From NCBI RefSeq assembly GCF_000698145.1, contig NZ_BAXB01000011.1:1-64000 (forward strand): a stretch of 64,000 nucleotides of DNA, read 5' to 3'. This DNA comes from Geomicrobium sp. JCM 19039 (GTDB lineage: Bacteria > Bacillota > Bacilli > Bacillales > Marinococcaceae). The position numbers were made by a program, and so were the translations under genes. Of this stretch, positions 36,829 through 47,929 are shown in pieces. The stretch's first letter is position 1, and the number at the start of each line of letters is the position of its first letter. Below the pieces are notes generated by a model. It was not told the origin of the DNA. It was given only the letters and a program-made list of their open reading frames with translations, and did no database searches.

Positions 36829-38718
36829 ATGGACTTAGAAGCCATTCAAGATCCCGGATTTTTAAAAAGCTATTCAAAAAAGCAACTCTCACAACTTGCA
36901 GAAGAGATACGTTCATTTCTCATTTCAAAGCTATCTGTCACAGGAGGACATCTTGGCCCGAATTTAGGGGTTGTTGAGCTTACGCTGATGCTCCATAAGT
37001 TGTACGATAGCCCAAAGGATAAGTTGATCTTTGATGTGGGCCATCAAGCATACGTACACAAGATTCTGACTGGCAGAGCAGACCGTTTTGATACACTTAA
37101 ACAGTATCAAGGTCTATGTGGCTATCCGAAGATGAGCGAAAGTGAGCATGATGTTTGGGAAGCCGGACACAGCTCAACGTCATTATCAGCAGCGATGGGT
37201 ATGGCAGCTGCAAGAGATCTCAAGTCTGAGAACAACCACGTGTTGCCGATTATCGGCGACGGTGCTTTGACAGGTGGGATGGCGCTTGAAGCGTTGAATC
37301 ATATCGGTCATGAGCAAACGAATGTGACAGTTATTTTAAACGATAATGAAATGTCAATTGCTCCTAATGTAGGCGCACTTCACAATGTGCTAGGTCGTTT
37401 GCGCTCAACGGGTGGTTATCGCCGTGCAAAAGAAGACTTGGAGTACGTAATCAAGAAGATTCCAGCACTCGGTGGGCCGCTTAGCTCCACAGCAGAGCGA
37501 ATGAAGGACAGCCTTAAATACTTGCTTAGCAAAGGGATGTTCTTTGAAGAAATGGGCTTCACGTACTACGGTCCTATTGATGGTCATGACTTTGATGACC
37601 TTCATAACAACTTAATGTATGCCAAACGGACGGAAGGTCCGGTGTTGCTGCATGTGATTACGAAAAAAGGAAAAGGCTATCAGCCTGCTGAGGAAGATGC
37701 AAGCGGTGCGTGGCATGGACCAGGACCGTATGCAATTGACTCAGGTGACATGAAAAAGAAAGCGGGTCCCCCTGCTTATAGTGCAGTTTTCAGTGATACT
37801 GTCGCCAAAATTGCTGAGCGTGATGAAAGAGTTGTTGCAATTACAGCGGCAATGCCAGGCGGAACAAAATTGGACAAGTTTGCCAAAAAGTTCCCAAATC
37901 GCATGTATGATGTTGGTATTGCTGAACAGCATGCAACGACGATGGCTGCAGGTATGGCAGCTGAAGGCATGAAGCCAGTATTCGGTGTGTATTCAACGTT
38001 TTTACAACGTGGCTATGATCAGCTCGTACACGACGTTTGTCGTCAAAATTTAAACGTTGTCTTTGGGATTGATCGCTCAGGTCTTGTTGGTGGTGATGGG
38101 GAAACACATCAAGGGGTATTTGACATCAATTACATGAGGCACTTGCCGAACATGAAGATTTTGATGCCGAAAGATGAAAATGAACTTCAGCATATGATTT
38201 ATACAGCCTACAAAAATGATGACGGCCCGATGGCTGTTCGTTATCCTCGTGGCAATGGCTATGGTGTCACGATGGACGAAGACTTACAAGCAGTGCCGGT
38301 CGGGAAATGGAACATTGAACAAGAAGGTTCGGATGTAACGATCTTGACCTTTGGTACGATGCTTCCAATTGCAAAGAGTGCGGCTGAACAACTTCAAAAA
38401 ACGGGTGTATCCGCTCGGGTTGTGAATGCGAACTCGGTAAAACCACTTGATGAGGAGTTGCTCGTAAAGTTAGGGGAGGAAAACCGTCCGATCTTAACGT
38501 TGGAAGAAGCTGCTTTACAAGGTGGCTTCGGAAGTGCAGTTCTTGAATTCCTGCACGACCGTGGAATTGCGTCTATGCAAGTGAAGCGAATGGGAATTCC
38601 AGATCGCTACATTGAGCACGGTAGTGTTGACTTGATTTACGAAGAGTTAGGTTTAACCGCAACGGAAGTAGCTAACACCGTTAAAGAAATCGTTCCGAGT
38701 AAAAAGAAAAGAGCGTAA
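36829..38718 (+). CDS. dxs: Dxs, 1-deoxy-D-xylulose-5-phosphate synthase
   Basis: Thiamine diphosphate enzyme that starts the MEP isoprenoid pathway from pyruvate and glyceraldehyde 3-phosphate. 629 residues from ATG 36829 ([13 protein letters not shown]). [14 protein letters not shown], the ThDP motif [18 protein letters not shown]...NDNEMS, and the transketolase domain with [16 protein letters not shown] and [15 protein letters not shown] are intact. An open frame extends upstream to 36712 but has no ribosome site. Confidence 0.95.
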   Translation: MDLEAIQDPGFLKSYSKKQLSQLAEEIRSFLISKLSVTGGHLGPNLGVVELTLMLHKLYDSPKDKLIFDVGHQAYVHKILTGRADRFDTLKQYQGLCGYPKMSESEHDVWEAGHSSTSLSAAMGMAAARDLKSENNHVLPIIGDGALTGGMALEALNHIGHEQTNVTVILNDNEMSIAPNVGALHNVLGRLRSTGGYRRAKEDLEYVIKKIPALGGPLSSTAERMKDSLKYLLSKGMFFEEMGFTYYGPIDGHDFDDLHNNLMYAKRTEGPVLLHVITKKGKGYQPAEEDASGAWHGPGPYAIDSGDMKKKAGPPAYSAVFSDTVAKIAERDERVVAITAAMPGGTKLDKFAKKFPNRMYDVGIAEQHATTMAAGMAAEGMKPVFGVYSTFLQRGYDQLVHDVCRQNLNVVFGIDRSGLVGGDGETHQGVFDINYMRHLPNMKILMPKDENELQHMIYTAYKNDDGPMAVRYPRGNGYGVTMDEDLQAVPVGKWNIEQEGSDVTILTFGTMLPIAKSAAEQLQKTGVSARVVNANSVKPLDEELLVKLGEENRPILTLEEAALQGGFGSAVLEFLHDRGIASMQVKRMGIPDRYIEHGSVDLIYEELGLTATEVANTVKEIVPSKKKRA

Positions 38719-38723
38719 CCAAT

Positions 38724-39533
38724 ATGAATGGTAAGAAAGAACGCGTTGACATTTTGCTCGTCGAGCAAGGACTTAGTGAAACACGAGAAAAAGCAAGACG
38801 AGCAATTATGGCAGGGCTTGTTCATACCGAACGTGAGCGAATTGATAAACCGGGCACAAAGATCGACAGAGATACGCCACTGTTTGTAAAAGGTCAAGAG
38901 TGTCCTTAAGTGAGCCGAGGTGGCATGAAGCTGCATAAAGCACTCGATGTTTTTAACGTGTCGATTGAAGGCAAAGTTGTCCTTGATGTAGGTGCATCTA
39001 CTGGTGGCTTTACTGATTGTGCTTTGCAACATCTCGCAGATCAAGTATATGCCGTTGATGTTGGTTACAATCAATTGCACTGGAAGCTTCGTTCCGACGA
39101 CCGGGTCGTGGTTATGGAAAGAATGAATTTTCGATATGCGGATCAAGAAGACTTCACACATGGCTTGCCCCAATTCGCCGTGTGTGATGTTTCTTTTATT
39201 TCATTAAAGCACATCTTTCCACCGATGCAGCGCATCATAGAAGATGAATCGGATGCCATTGTTCTCGTTAAACCCCAATTTGAAGCTGGAAGAGAAGAAG
39301 TCGGTAAGCGAGGAATCGTCCGGGACAAAAATGTACACCGTCGGGTCATTGAGGATGTGTTGAATTTTGCAGATGAAAGTGGTCTGCAACCGATCGGTCT
39401 TGATGTTTCTCCAATTACTGGGACCGGCGGAAATATCGAGTTTTTATTACACCTTCGAAAAAATGCCAATCCTTCGCGTCAAATTGATGCGTCACGCATT
39501 GCTCTCGTTATTAAAAATGCGCACAGTGCTTAA
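38724..39533 (+). pseudogene. tlyA: TlyA/YqxC, S4-domain rRNA 2'-O-methyltransferase-like protein (nonsense codon)
   Basis: FtsJ-like methyltransferase with an N-terminal S4 RNA-binding domain (RVDILLVEQGLSETREKARRAI, GLVHTERERIDKPGTKI). At 38907-38909 a TAA interrupts the frame between KGQECP and VSRGGMKLHKAL. B. subtilis-type homologues have Tyr just before VSRGG, so a TAT/TAC to TAA change explains it, and the frame is otherwise unbroken. The downstream part has VVLDVGASTGGFTDCAL (SAM site) and AVCDVSFISL. Joined length about 269 residues. Confidence 0.9.
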
Positions 39534-39544
39534 TTCCCTAACAT

Positions 39545-39573
39545 TTGTTTATTTATACAAACAGCAGTATAAT
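39545..39573 (+). promoter_or_regulatory. promoter of ahrC
   Basis: TTGTTT (39545-39550), 17-bp spacer, TATAAT (39568-39573). The region contains TGTTT-ATTTATAC-AAACA, an inverted repeat that could act in regulation. Confidence 0.6.
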
Positions 39574-39639
39574 TATCATTAAAGAACGGGAAAACTAATG
39601 TGTGTGTATTTCCCTTGCGTGAATAAGGAGGTAGAGAGC

Positions 39640-40089
39640 GTGACGAAAGGTCAACGACATGTAAAGATTCGAGAGATTATCCATACGAAGGTCATTGATA
39701 CACAAGAAGATCTCGTAGATGAATTAAAAGCGGCAGGTTTTAATGTGACCCAAGCTACGGTGTCACGAGATATTAAGGAATTACACCTCGTAAAAGTTCC
39801 TACACTAGATGGTACGTACAAATATAGTTTGCCGGCAGACCAACGCTTCAATCCTGAACAAAAATTAAAAAGAAACCTGTTTGACTGCTTTGTAAGTATT
39901 GACCAGACAAATCATTTTATCGTTATGAAAACATTGCCAGGAAATGCCCAAGCGATTGGATCATTAATTGATCATTTAGATTGGGATGAAATTATGGGAA
40001 CGGTTTGTGGCGATGATACCATTTTAATGATATGTAAGGATGCCGAACAAGCACCTGCAATTTCGAATCGATTTTTAGATATGTTGTAA
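39640..40089 (+). CDS. ahrC: AhrC/ArgR, arginine repressor
   Basis: Arginine-responsive regulator that represses biosynthesis and activates catabolism. 149 residues: winged helix ([33 protein letters not shown]) and C-terminal hexamerization domain with the arginine-binding [17 protein letters not shown] start at 39640 follows AAGGAGG; its own promoter lies upstream. Confidence 0.95.
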   Translation: MTKGQRHVKIREIIHTKVIDTQEDLVDELKAAGFNVTQATVSRDIKELHLVKVPTLDGTYKYSLPADQRFNPEQKLKRNLFDCFVSIDQTNHFIVMKTLPGNAQAIGSLIDHLDWDEIMGTVCGDDTILMICKDAEQAPAISNRFLDML

Positions 40090-40107
40090 TAGATCGAGGT
40101 GGTTGAG

Positions 40108-41813
40108 ATGCTGGAAGAACTTTCGATACGTAATTTTGCAATTATTGATCGCTTAACCCTATCCTTTTCTTCAGGGTTGACGGTTTTAACCGGAGAAACG
40201 GGTGCAGGTAAATCAATTATTATTGATGCACTAGGTTTACTTGCTGGAGGACGCTCATCTGTTGACTTCGTTCGTCATGGCACAAAAAAGGCGGAGATTG
40301 AAGGTCTTTTTCGCATTCATTCCGAACACGAAGTGGTCAATGTGTTAGAAGAAGCCGGGATCGATATAGAAGATGATATGATCATTCTAAAGCGAGAAAT
40401 CAATGAGAAAGGCAAAAGCGTCTGTCGAATTAATGGTGAGCTTGTAACATTAACAATGCAGCGAGCGATCGGACAACAGCTTGTTGATATTCACGGTCAG
40501 CACGAGCATCAAGATTTGTTACAGCCTGATAAACATAGTGCGATGGTCGATGGGTTTTTGGTGATCAATTGTATGAGAAGAAGCAGCAGTATGAGGAAAA
40601 GTTTCGCCAAGTAATGGGTCTTGAAGAGCAGTTATCGCATTTAAAGGACAATGACCGTGAAAATGTCCAACGATTGGATCTGATTGAATACCAGTTGGAA
40701 GAGATTAAAGAGGCGAAGCTCAAGCAACAAGAGGATGAAGAACTGACGGCAGAACAATACAAATTGGCCAATATGGAAAAGCTCTTTTCGCAAATGCAAC
40801 TAGCATATGAAGCCCTTTACGGTGATGAAAAAGGATTAGAACTCGTACGTGAAGCGATGGTCGCCCTTCAAGAATCTGCGAGTATTGATCAATCCCTTGA
40901 AGAGATAAATGATTCGTTAACGAACAACTTCTACATGCTAGAAGAAGTCACATTTCAAATTCGCGATCATGTCGAACAACTCGATTATGACCCTAATCGG
41001 CTTGATTTTATATCGAATCGATTGGATGAGATCAATCACCTTAAACGTAAATACGGATCGACAATTGAGGAAGTCCTTCTTTATGCAGAGCGAATTACAA
41101 AAGAAGCAGAAGAACTGAGTAACTTAGATGAAAAAATTGAATCTGTCGAGAAGGATCTCCACACCCATAAAGCTCAAGCATTATCACTTGCGCAATCACT
41201 TTCTAAGTCGCGAAAGCATGCGGCGAAGCAATTAAAAGAAGCCATTGAAATGGAACTGAAAGATTTATTTATGGAGAAAACAAGTTTTACGGTTCAATTT
41301 CAACCTCATCGTCGCGGCATTATTGTCGAAAAAGGTGAAGAGGTGTTTACGCTAAATGAAGAAGGTTTGGAACGGATGGAATTTTACTTGTCATCCAATC
41401 CAGGGGAGCCAGAAAAATCGCTTTCAAAAGTGGCTTCTGGTGGAGAAATATCAAGAATTATGCTTGCATTAAAAAGTATCCTAACCGACAGATCAGAGCG
41501 CACGGCTTTGATTTTTGATGAAGTGGATACGGGTGTTAGCGGTAGAGTTGCTGGTGCAATCGGTGAAAAGATCTATGCAATTTCTAATGAGTCACAAGTG
41601 CTTTGCATCACTCATTTACCTCAAGTCGCTTCGTTAGCGAACACACATATGTACATTAAAAAAAGAGAGACCAACAATCGAGTTTCCACCGAAGTTGAGG
41701 AACTAAACGATGATCAAAGAATTGACGAATTGGCAAGAATGCTTTCTGGTTCAGAGATCACAACCAACACGAAAGAAACGGCAAGAGAGATGCTCTCAAG
41801 CAAAAAAGCGTAA
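40108..41813 (+). pseudogene. recN: RecN, DNA repair SMC-like ATPase (one frameshift)
   Basis: SMC-like protein that gathers DNA ends in double-strand break repair. The N-terminal half has Walker A TGETGAGKSIIIDALGLL and DIHGQHEHQDLL. At 40554-40558 a T5 run breaks the frame (-1): an added T would give DGFFGDQLYEKKQQYEEKF. The rest includes the coiled coil, signature SKVASGGEISRIMLALK and Walker B LIFDEVDTGVSG. Joined about 569 residues, normal. Terminator follows. Confidence 0.93.
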
Positions 41814-41841
41814 TCATACCGCTATAAATATTGCCATTCCT

Positions 41842-41873
41842 AAAAAAACCGCCCATTTGTGGTCGGTTTTTTG
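41842..41873 (+). terminator. recN terminator
   Basis: AAAAACCG / CGGTTTTT stem around a 12-base loop, T6. Confidence 0.8.
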
Positions 41874-41961
41874 TGTTTTGCCAGTTATATAAACGTCCGA
41901 GAGAGGCAACATTATAAGTACGTACTAAAAGTACGGTCGGGAGTTAGGAGTGTGAGATGAT

Positions 41962-43191
41962 GTGAACAGCGAGAGATACCGTAAGATTATCGGTACAATT
42001 GTTTTAGTAGCCCTCGTTGCGATCGGTTTTTCAACACCGATTCAACAGTGGATGATGTTGCCTGAGCAAGTGAGTGTACCGGTTGATGCAAATATTGATG
42101 AAGTTAAAGATTCGTTACCGTCATTATTTTCTATTCATACCGAAGATGAAGCAGCGTTTACAGTGGCTGCCGGAGACTTTCCGGTAAAGAAGATTCACAA
42201 AGACCGTCGAGAACGTATTGAAGTCATTCCTGGCGGACAGTCAATTGGCGTTCGATTAAACGCAAAAGGGGTATTGGTTGTAGGATTTCATTTAATTGAA
42301 ACGATGGATGGTCAGAAATCACCTGCCGAATCCGCGGGTATTCAAAAAGGGGATATCATCGTTAAATTAAATAAACAACCGGTTGAAGATATGCATGAAG
42401 TCGCTACAATCCTTCGTGCGCCCCATGAAGCGCAGCCAATTGAAGTGGAAGTGATTCGTAATGGAAAGACGTTAACAAAAACGATTGACCAAAGCATTAC
42501 CGCTTCAGAAGGCATCGGTCAATTGGGGATGTATATTCGCGACTCTGCTGCTGGCGTTGGAACGATGACGTTTTATGAGCCATTATCTGGAAAGTACGGG
42601 GCGTTAGGCCACGTGATTTCAGACATTGATACGAAAGAGCCTGTTGCGATTCACAAAGGAGAAATTGTGCGGTCATCCGTACGTTCAATTGCTAAAGGCA
42701 AAAATGGAATACCAGGTGAAAAACAAGCGTCATTAACGACTTCTCAACACGTATTAGGTACCATTACTAAAAACAATACGTTTGGTATTTACGGGGTGTT
42801 GCATCACGGTCATGATCTTGTAAATGAAGGACGACTATCTATGCCAATTGCTTTTGCGGATGAAGTTAAAGAGGGTCCAGCGAAAATATTAACAGTGGTG
42901 GAAGATGAAACCGTAGAAGAATTCGACATTGAAATTGTTCGGTCATCACCGCAAAAACACGCAGCAACAAAAGGAATGGTCATACGGATTACAGACGAGC
43001 GGCTATTAGACAAAACCGGAGGCATTGTTCAAGGGATGAGTGGCAGCCCAATAATTCAAGATGAAAAGATTATTGGTGCAGTTACCCATGTATTTGTGAA
43101 TGACTCGTCATCTGGGTACGGTTCCCATATTGAATGGATGTTGCAAGAAGCCGGTGTTCCTCTAGAAAATGATGAAAGAAAGGCTAGCTGA
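41962..43191 (+). CDS. spoIVB: SpoIVB, intercompartmental signalling serine protease
   Basis: Forespore-made S55 protease that crosses to the intermembrane space and triggers pro-sigma-K processing. 409 residues: N-terminal anchor (IIGTIVLVALVAIGFSTPI), a PDZ domain (SPAESAGIQKGDIIVKLNKQPVEDMHE), and a protease domain with His in KYGALGHVISD and Ser near residue 360 in GMSGSP. GTG start at 41962. Located before spo0A as in other bacilli. Confidence 0.95.
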   Translation: MNSERYRKIIGTIVLVALVAIGFSTPIQQWMMLPEQVSVPVDANIDEVKDSLPSLFSIHTEDEAAFTVAAGDFPVKKIHKDRRERIEVIPGGQSIGVRLNAKGVLVVGFHLIETMDGQKSPAESAGIQKGDIIVKLNKQPVEDMHEVATILRAPHEAQPIEVEVIRNGKTLTKTIDQSITASEGIGQLGMYIRDSAAGVGTMTFYEPLSGKYGALGHVISDIDTKEPVAIHKGEIVRSSVRSIAKGKNGIPGEKQASLTTSQHVLGTITKNNTFGIYGVLHHGHDLVNEGRLSMPIAFADEVKEGPAKILTVVEDETVEEFDIEIVRSSPQKHAATKGMVIRITDERLLDKTGGIVQGMSGSPIIQDEKIIGAVTHVFVNDSSSGYGSHIEWMLQEAGVPLENDERKAS

Positions 43192-43220
43192 ACAGCTGCC
43201 TTTCCAATACATAAGAAAAA

Positions 43221-43235
43221 CGACAAAATTCGACA
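43221..43235. promoter_or_regulatory. candidate 0A box(es) upstream of spo0A
   Basis: CGACAAAATTCGACA contains TTCGACA (the complement of the 0A-box core TGTCGAA), adjacent to a second partial box CGACAAAA. Suggests Spo0A autoregulation. Confidence 0.55.
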
Positions 43236-43320
43236 TTTGCCCTCGAATTATTTAGAATGTTGTAACTTGTTGGATGATAATAACGGATTTTCCGAAATTA
43301 CCTTGATTTTCTGTTTATTT

Positions 43321-43349
43321 AAAGGATAATTCCATATGAGAAACGAAAT
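43321..43349 (+). promoter_or_regulatory. candidate sigma-H promoter of spo0A
   Basis: AAAGGATAA (-35), 11-base spacer, then AAACGAAAT near the sigma-H -10 consensus RnnGAAT with one mismatch, about 55 bases before the TTG start. Confidence 0.55.
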
Positions 43350-43402
43350 TACAACAACAAGCCCAAAACCATAATAACACATGAGGCAGAGGAGGACCCA
43401 TT

Positions 43403-44194
43403 TTGGATTCAATTAAAGTTTGTATTGCAGATGATAATCGTGAGTTGGTGCAGATGCTCGAGGAATACATTTCGAATCAAGAAGATATGGAAGTCTCAGG
43501 CATCAGCTATAACGGTCAAGACTGTATCACGCTCGTAGAAGAGAAAGAACCAGACGTACTCATACTTGATATTATTATGCCATACTTAGACGGGTTGGCA
43601 GTATTAGAGCGTTTACAGAAAAAGGCATTACCAAAAATGCCAAAAGTTCTTATGCTAACCGCATTTGGTCAAGAAGATGTAACGAAGAAAGCCGTCGGTC
43701 TCGGCGCCTCTTACTATATTCTTAAGCCGTTTGATATGGAAGTACTCATTGATAAGATTCGCGAGTTAAACGGTGTTGAAACGGAACATATGAACGTCTC
43801 ACACACGAGAAGTAGTTATAATACCATTAAACAGCCGACCGTAAATTTGGATCAAAGAATTACGAATATCATCCACGAAATTGGCGTCCCTGCGCATATT
43901 AAAGGCTATATGTATATGCGCGAAGCCATTACGATGGTCTATAACGATATTGAGTTACTCGGCTCCATTACGAAAGAGCTTTACCCAGACATTGCCAAGA
44001 AATTTAACACGACGGCGAGCCGCGTGGAACGAGCGATTCGCCATGCCATTGAAGTTGCGTGGAGTCGAGGAAACATTGACTCGATTTCACATTATTTTGG
44101 CTATACGGTCAGTATGTCAAAAGCGAAACCGACCAACAGTGAATTCATCGCGATGGTTGCTGATAAGTTACGAATTGAACATAAGGTAAGTTAA
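43403..44194 (+). CDS. spo0A: Spo0A, master regulator of sporulation
   Basis: Response regulator of 263 residues: receiver domain with acidic pocket (CIADDNREL), phospho-acceptor Asp56 in [12 protein letters not shown] and conserved Lys in YILKPFD; C-terminal DNA-binding domain ([47 protein letters not shown]). TTG start at 43403 follows AGGAGGA. Candidate sigma-H promoter and 0A boxes lie upstream. Confidence 0.98.
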   Translation: MDSIKVCIADDNRELVQMLEEYISNQEDMEVSGISYNGQDCITLVEEKEPDVLILDIIMPYLDGLAVLERLQKKALPKMPKVLMLTAFGQEDVTKKAVGLGASYYILKPFDMEVLIDKIRELNGVETEHMNVSHTRSSYNTIKQPTVNLDQRITNIIHEIGVPAHIKGYMYMREAITMVYNDIELLGSITKELYPDIAKKFNTTASRVERAIRHAIEVAWSRGNIDSISHYFGYTVSMSKAKPTNSEFIAMVADKLRIEHKVS

Positions 44195-44247
44195 CGTAAA
44201 GAGAACTTCAAAGAGCTTAACGTTTCTTCTGCTGTCGACAAGAACGA

Positions 44248-44285
44248 AAAGAACAGTCCGCATGAAGGGCTGTTCTTTATTTATC
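44248..44285 (+). terminator. spo0A terminator
   Basis: AAAGAACAGTCC pairs with GGCTGTTCTTT (one bulge), followed by T-rich sequence. Confidence 0.75.
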
Positions 44286-44348
44286 TTTGATGATTTATAT
44301 CGGCTTCGGGCATAGTAAGGAGGAACATGTCTGGAGGAGGTTTGAAAC

Positions 44349-45376
44349 ATGCTTGTCGGAATGATTGAAGACGTTGTGTGTCGGCTACTGACGACAAACC
44401 GTGAAGAGATTCCTTATCAAAGAATTGTTGTGATTGAAGAGGAGGACATTACAGAACTAAGAGCACTTGATTTCATAGAAAAACGAACCGTTGCTGTCAT
44501 TAATGCACGAGCGTCATTAACGGGGAGAAAGTGGCATCAAGGTGTAAAAAAACTGATTGCCAATCATATTCCTGTGTTTGATTTGGTGCATCGTGGTGAT
44601 GTAAAGCAGATTCAGCAAAACCGTAAAGTACGCGTGAAAAATGGTTCATTGCACATTCGAAGATCGGGAAAATGGGACATGTTAGGTCATATTAAATATT
44701 ATGACCCAGAACGTGTGGAGCGACTAATAGAAAGTGCAAAACAAAGGGAAGTATGGGAGAAGCAACGAACAGTTGAACAAAAATTGGTACATATGGGAGA
44801 GGCGCTTCGCTCCATGAAATTGGCGAATGAGCTATGGTTGATCGGCCCATTCTCATCGTTGAGCGATATGCGAACGTTTTACGTGATCTTACAATCATCA
44901 AAAAGTACATTCGGAAACTTGCGCCCATCATCATAGCTGTTAACGATATCGTTCCAGATCTTAGAAAGCGCAGCATAAGGCCGGACATGGTGTTTGGGGA
45001 AGTAACGTTAATGGATGCGATCACTTTATATGAAAGTGTTCATGAAAATCGTACGCTTCATCTTGCTAAAGAAGACACAGCATCAGTTATGGAAGCAGAG
45101 AAAAGGGAGCTTAGTTATCGAATTCATGAAGGGGCCGGGTCATCAATGAGTACAGCGTTATTGTACGCATTACAAATGACGAGTGGGGCTGTGTGGACGT
45201 TAACAGATCGAAGGGTTATTGACGATTCAGAAATGGGGCTTTTATTTCTAATGGAAGAGAAGCGAATTCATTCGTTAACTTCAATCGCTTCTCTATTAGG
45301 CGCAGGATTACGAGAAGATCCACTAGAGTGGATAAAAAATAGAGCGCTTATGTCTGGAGCGGACGGATGGTATTAA
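44349..45376 (+). pseudogene. SteA-like (thiamine pyrophosphokinase-fold) protein, one frameshift
   Basis: Two adjoining frames form one protein of about 342 residues. The first (44349 to about 44830) has an N-terminal domain with GMIEDVVCRLLTT, RTVAVINARASLTGR, IPVFDLVHRGD. A -1 shift near 44830 continues as MVDRPILIVERYANVLRDLTIIKKYIRKLAPIIIAVNDIVPDLRKRSIRPDMVFGE, where RPILIV and RPDMVFG resemble SteA-type proteins with a thiamine-pyrophosphokinase-like fold. In Actinobacteria steA lies near tlyA and recN; here tlyA, recN and spo0A are neighbours. Function in Firmicutes unknown to me. Family assignment is moderate. Confidence 0.5.
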
Positions 45377-45624
45377 TCATTCGTCGCTTCTTTTTTGTTT
45401 TGGAAACGTGGTGCGAGTTTGCCATTTTTACGATCACGATGAAAGATAAACCCACCAATAAAGCCCATGCCAAGGACAAATAGCAAGAGCCCGGCAATAA
45501 ATTGTAGTGTGAAGTTCGGGAAAGGGTTCACTTGGACAGCGAAAACAACATCCCGCATCCACTTAATACCCACACCTGCGAGAAAAACAGGAATGAGTAA
45601 GACGATCAAGGCAATTAGGCGCAA
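45373..45624 (-). CDS. yqzF: YqzF, DUF2627 membrane protein
   Basis: 83 residues with two membrane helices (LIALIVLLIPVFLAGVGIKWM, LQFIAGLLLFVLGMGFIGGFIFH) and a basic C-terminus (RDRKNGKLAPRFQNKK). Matches DUF2627/YqzF. Its stop overlaps the end of the convergent SteA-like gene by four bases. Confidence 0.85.
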   Translation of the reverse strand: MRLIALIVLLIPVFLAGVGIKWMRDVVFAVQVNPFPNFTLQFIAGLLLFVLGMGFIGGFIFHRDRKNGKLAPRFQNKKEATND

Positions 45625-45769
45625 AAGAAGACCCTCCTACAGCAAAAGTGTACGCTCTTATCATAGCACAAATCGTACAACTCGTCTTTGGGTGCTTACT
45701 TGCGTATTCTTAAAAGTTCATGGATAGTGGAGGGAGAGGATACGTAGTTAAGTGAGGCGGGTGAATGGA

Positions 45770-47811
45770 GTGAAGAAAGCGTTAATTGTCGGGGCAGGTC
45801 GTGGAGGGACGGCGTTGTACCATCTACTGTTGCAGTATGAACAGATGCGAGTGTGTGCCGTTGCAGACTTAAATAAACACGCTCCAGGAATTGTTTTAGC
45901 TAAACAGCAGAACATACAAACGGGAACGGATGCAATTGCTTTATATGAAGATGTCAAACCCGATGTTATTTTTGAAGCGACAGGAGACACAGAAGCGCTT
46001 CGATCATTGCAAAATCATGTTCGTCATACCGCTGCGATTGTGCCCGCTCACGTCTGTAATTTACTCTACCAAATGCTCACAGAGAAAGATGCAAACCAAC
46101 GCTTGCACCGGGCGATTTTACAATCTACCCACGACGGATGATTGCCATTGATGAAGCGGGTATGACGACGGTTTTTAATCCTAGCGCAGAAGCGATGACA
46201 GGTCTAAGCGCACGGCAAATGCTTGGAAGACCACTCGTCCAAGACATGCCCAGCAGTCGCTTGCCTCGAGTTGTTGAAACGAAACAAAGCGAGCATCACC
46301 AAAAACAACAACTTGAAAACGGTCAGCAAATTATTACAACACGTGTTCCTCTTTGGGATGGCCAACGTTGTATAGGTGCATTGTCCGTATTTAAAGACAT
46401 TACCGAGCATGTAGAAATCACAGCAGAAATTACGAACTTGAAAAGTGTTCAACGTATGCTACAAGCGATTATCCATTCATCAGATGAGGCCATTTCCGTC
46501 GTAGATGAACTAGGCACAGGGTTTATGATTAATCCAGCTTACACAAGGTTAACTGGATTAAAAGAAGAAGAAGTGATTGGACAACCTGCAACGAAAGACA
46601 TTGCTGAAGGCGAAAGCATGCATATGAAAGCGTTACGTACTCGTAAGCCTGTGCGTGGTACGCAAATGAAAGTAGGCATTGCCCGTCGGGATGTGATTGT
46701 AAACGTAGCTCCTATCCTCGTGAATGGAGAGTTAAAAGGTAGCGTAGGTGTTTTGCACGATGTGTCCGAAATTCGTGAACTTACCGTTCAACTTGAAGAG
46801 GCAAAGCAACGAATACGCACGTTAGAGGCTAAATACACGTTTGATGACATTGTTGGCCACTCCGATGCCCTCATGTTAGCTAAAGAACAGGCCAGGGTAA
46901 GTGCGAATACTCCGGTTGATGTACTCTTACGAGGGGAGTCGGGCACAGGTAAGGAATTGTTTGCACACGCGATTCATAATGAAAGTAACCGTAAATACGA
47001 GCCGTTTATTCGTGTGAATTGTGCCGCTTTAGCTCCTTCTTTGTTAGAAAGTGAGCTGTTCGGTTATGAAGAAGGAGCATTTAGTGGTGCGAAACGCGGA
47101 GGAAAACGAGGGTTGTTTGAAGAAGCTCATAAAGGTAGTATTTTCTTAGATGAGATTGGTGAGTTACCTAAGCCAATGCAAGCGAAGCTTCTTAGAGTCC
47201 TTCAAGAGAAAGAGATTGTACGCGTTGGGGGTACGAAGTCGATCCCCATTGATACGCGCGTCATTGTAGCAACAAATGTGAAATTAGAAGAGGCAATGAG
47301 CGATGGTGATTTTCGTTCTGACTTGTTTTACCGATTAAATAAGATGCCAATTCATATTCCCTCCCTTCGCGAACGAAGAGAGGATATTGAGCCGCTTAGC
47401 CATCATTTGTTAGAGAAGCTAAACAGTGAGTACGGAAGGTTCGTCCAGTCCATTACTGAACAAAATCAAAGAAGCATGCAAAGATATGATTGGCCAGGGA
47501 ATGTTCGAGAGTTAGAAAATGTGATCGCACGGGCGCTTATCCATTTAGACTATCGTTCAGCGGTGATGAACAATGTAGAGATTCCATCTTCACTCATGCA
47601 AAAACCTTCGTCTCGTACGCTCCAAACATCCAGTAAAACAGGAGGGACGTTAGACGAGCAATTAGGTGTATATGAGAAACAGCTGCTCGCTGAAGCAATG
47701 AAAGAAAATTTCGGAAATAAGACGCAGGCAGCAAAAGCGCTTGGAATCTCGATAAGAAATCTATATTATAAGTTGGAGAAGCACCAGCTTGCAGAAAGTG
47801 ACCTGCAATAA
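45770..47811 (+). pseudogene. bkdR: BkdR, sigma-54 activator of the bkd operon (one frameshift)
   Basis: Enhancer-binding activator, about 680 residues when joined. The N-terminal Rossmann-like domain (KKALIVGAGRGGTALYH) is typical of BkdR; after LQSTHDG at 46138 a -1 shift leads into two PAS domains ([38 protein letters not shown]), a AAA+ domain (Walker [12 protein letters not shown], the sigma-54 contact loop as [16 protein letters not shown]) and a Fis-type helix-turn-helix ([22 protein letters not shown]). Several GTG starts exist; 45770 (MKKALIVG) is preferred. The binding site at its end drives the next operon. Confidence 0.93.
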
Positions 47812-47837
47812 TTTGCGCATGTGCAATATTCTGCAGG
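47802..47837. promoter_or_regulatory. candidate BkdR upstream activator site
   Basis: Nested inverted repeat: outer arms CCTGCA / TGCAGG and inner TTGC-GCATGT-GCAA, spanning 36 bases, overlapping the bkdR stop and 30 bases upstream of the sigma-54 promoter. Confidence 0.6.
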
Positions 47838-47866
47838 GTGATTTGGCGAATTTCTAGACATAACGG

Positions 47867-47883
47867 TTGGCACAGTTTTTGCA
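47867..47883 (+). promoter_or_regulatory. sigma-54 (SigL) promoter of the bkd operon
   Basis: TTGGCAC-AGTTT-TTGCA is an exact match to the -24/-12 consensus TGGCAC-N5-TTGCA, 47 bases before bcd. Implies SigL plus BkdR control. Confidence 0.93.
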
Positions 47884-47929
47884 ACTACTATAGACAACAA
47901 GAAGCTCAACGTAAGAGGAGGAATGGACG

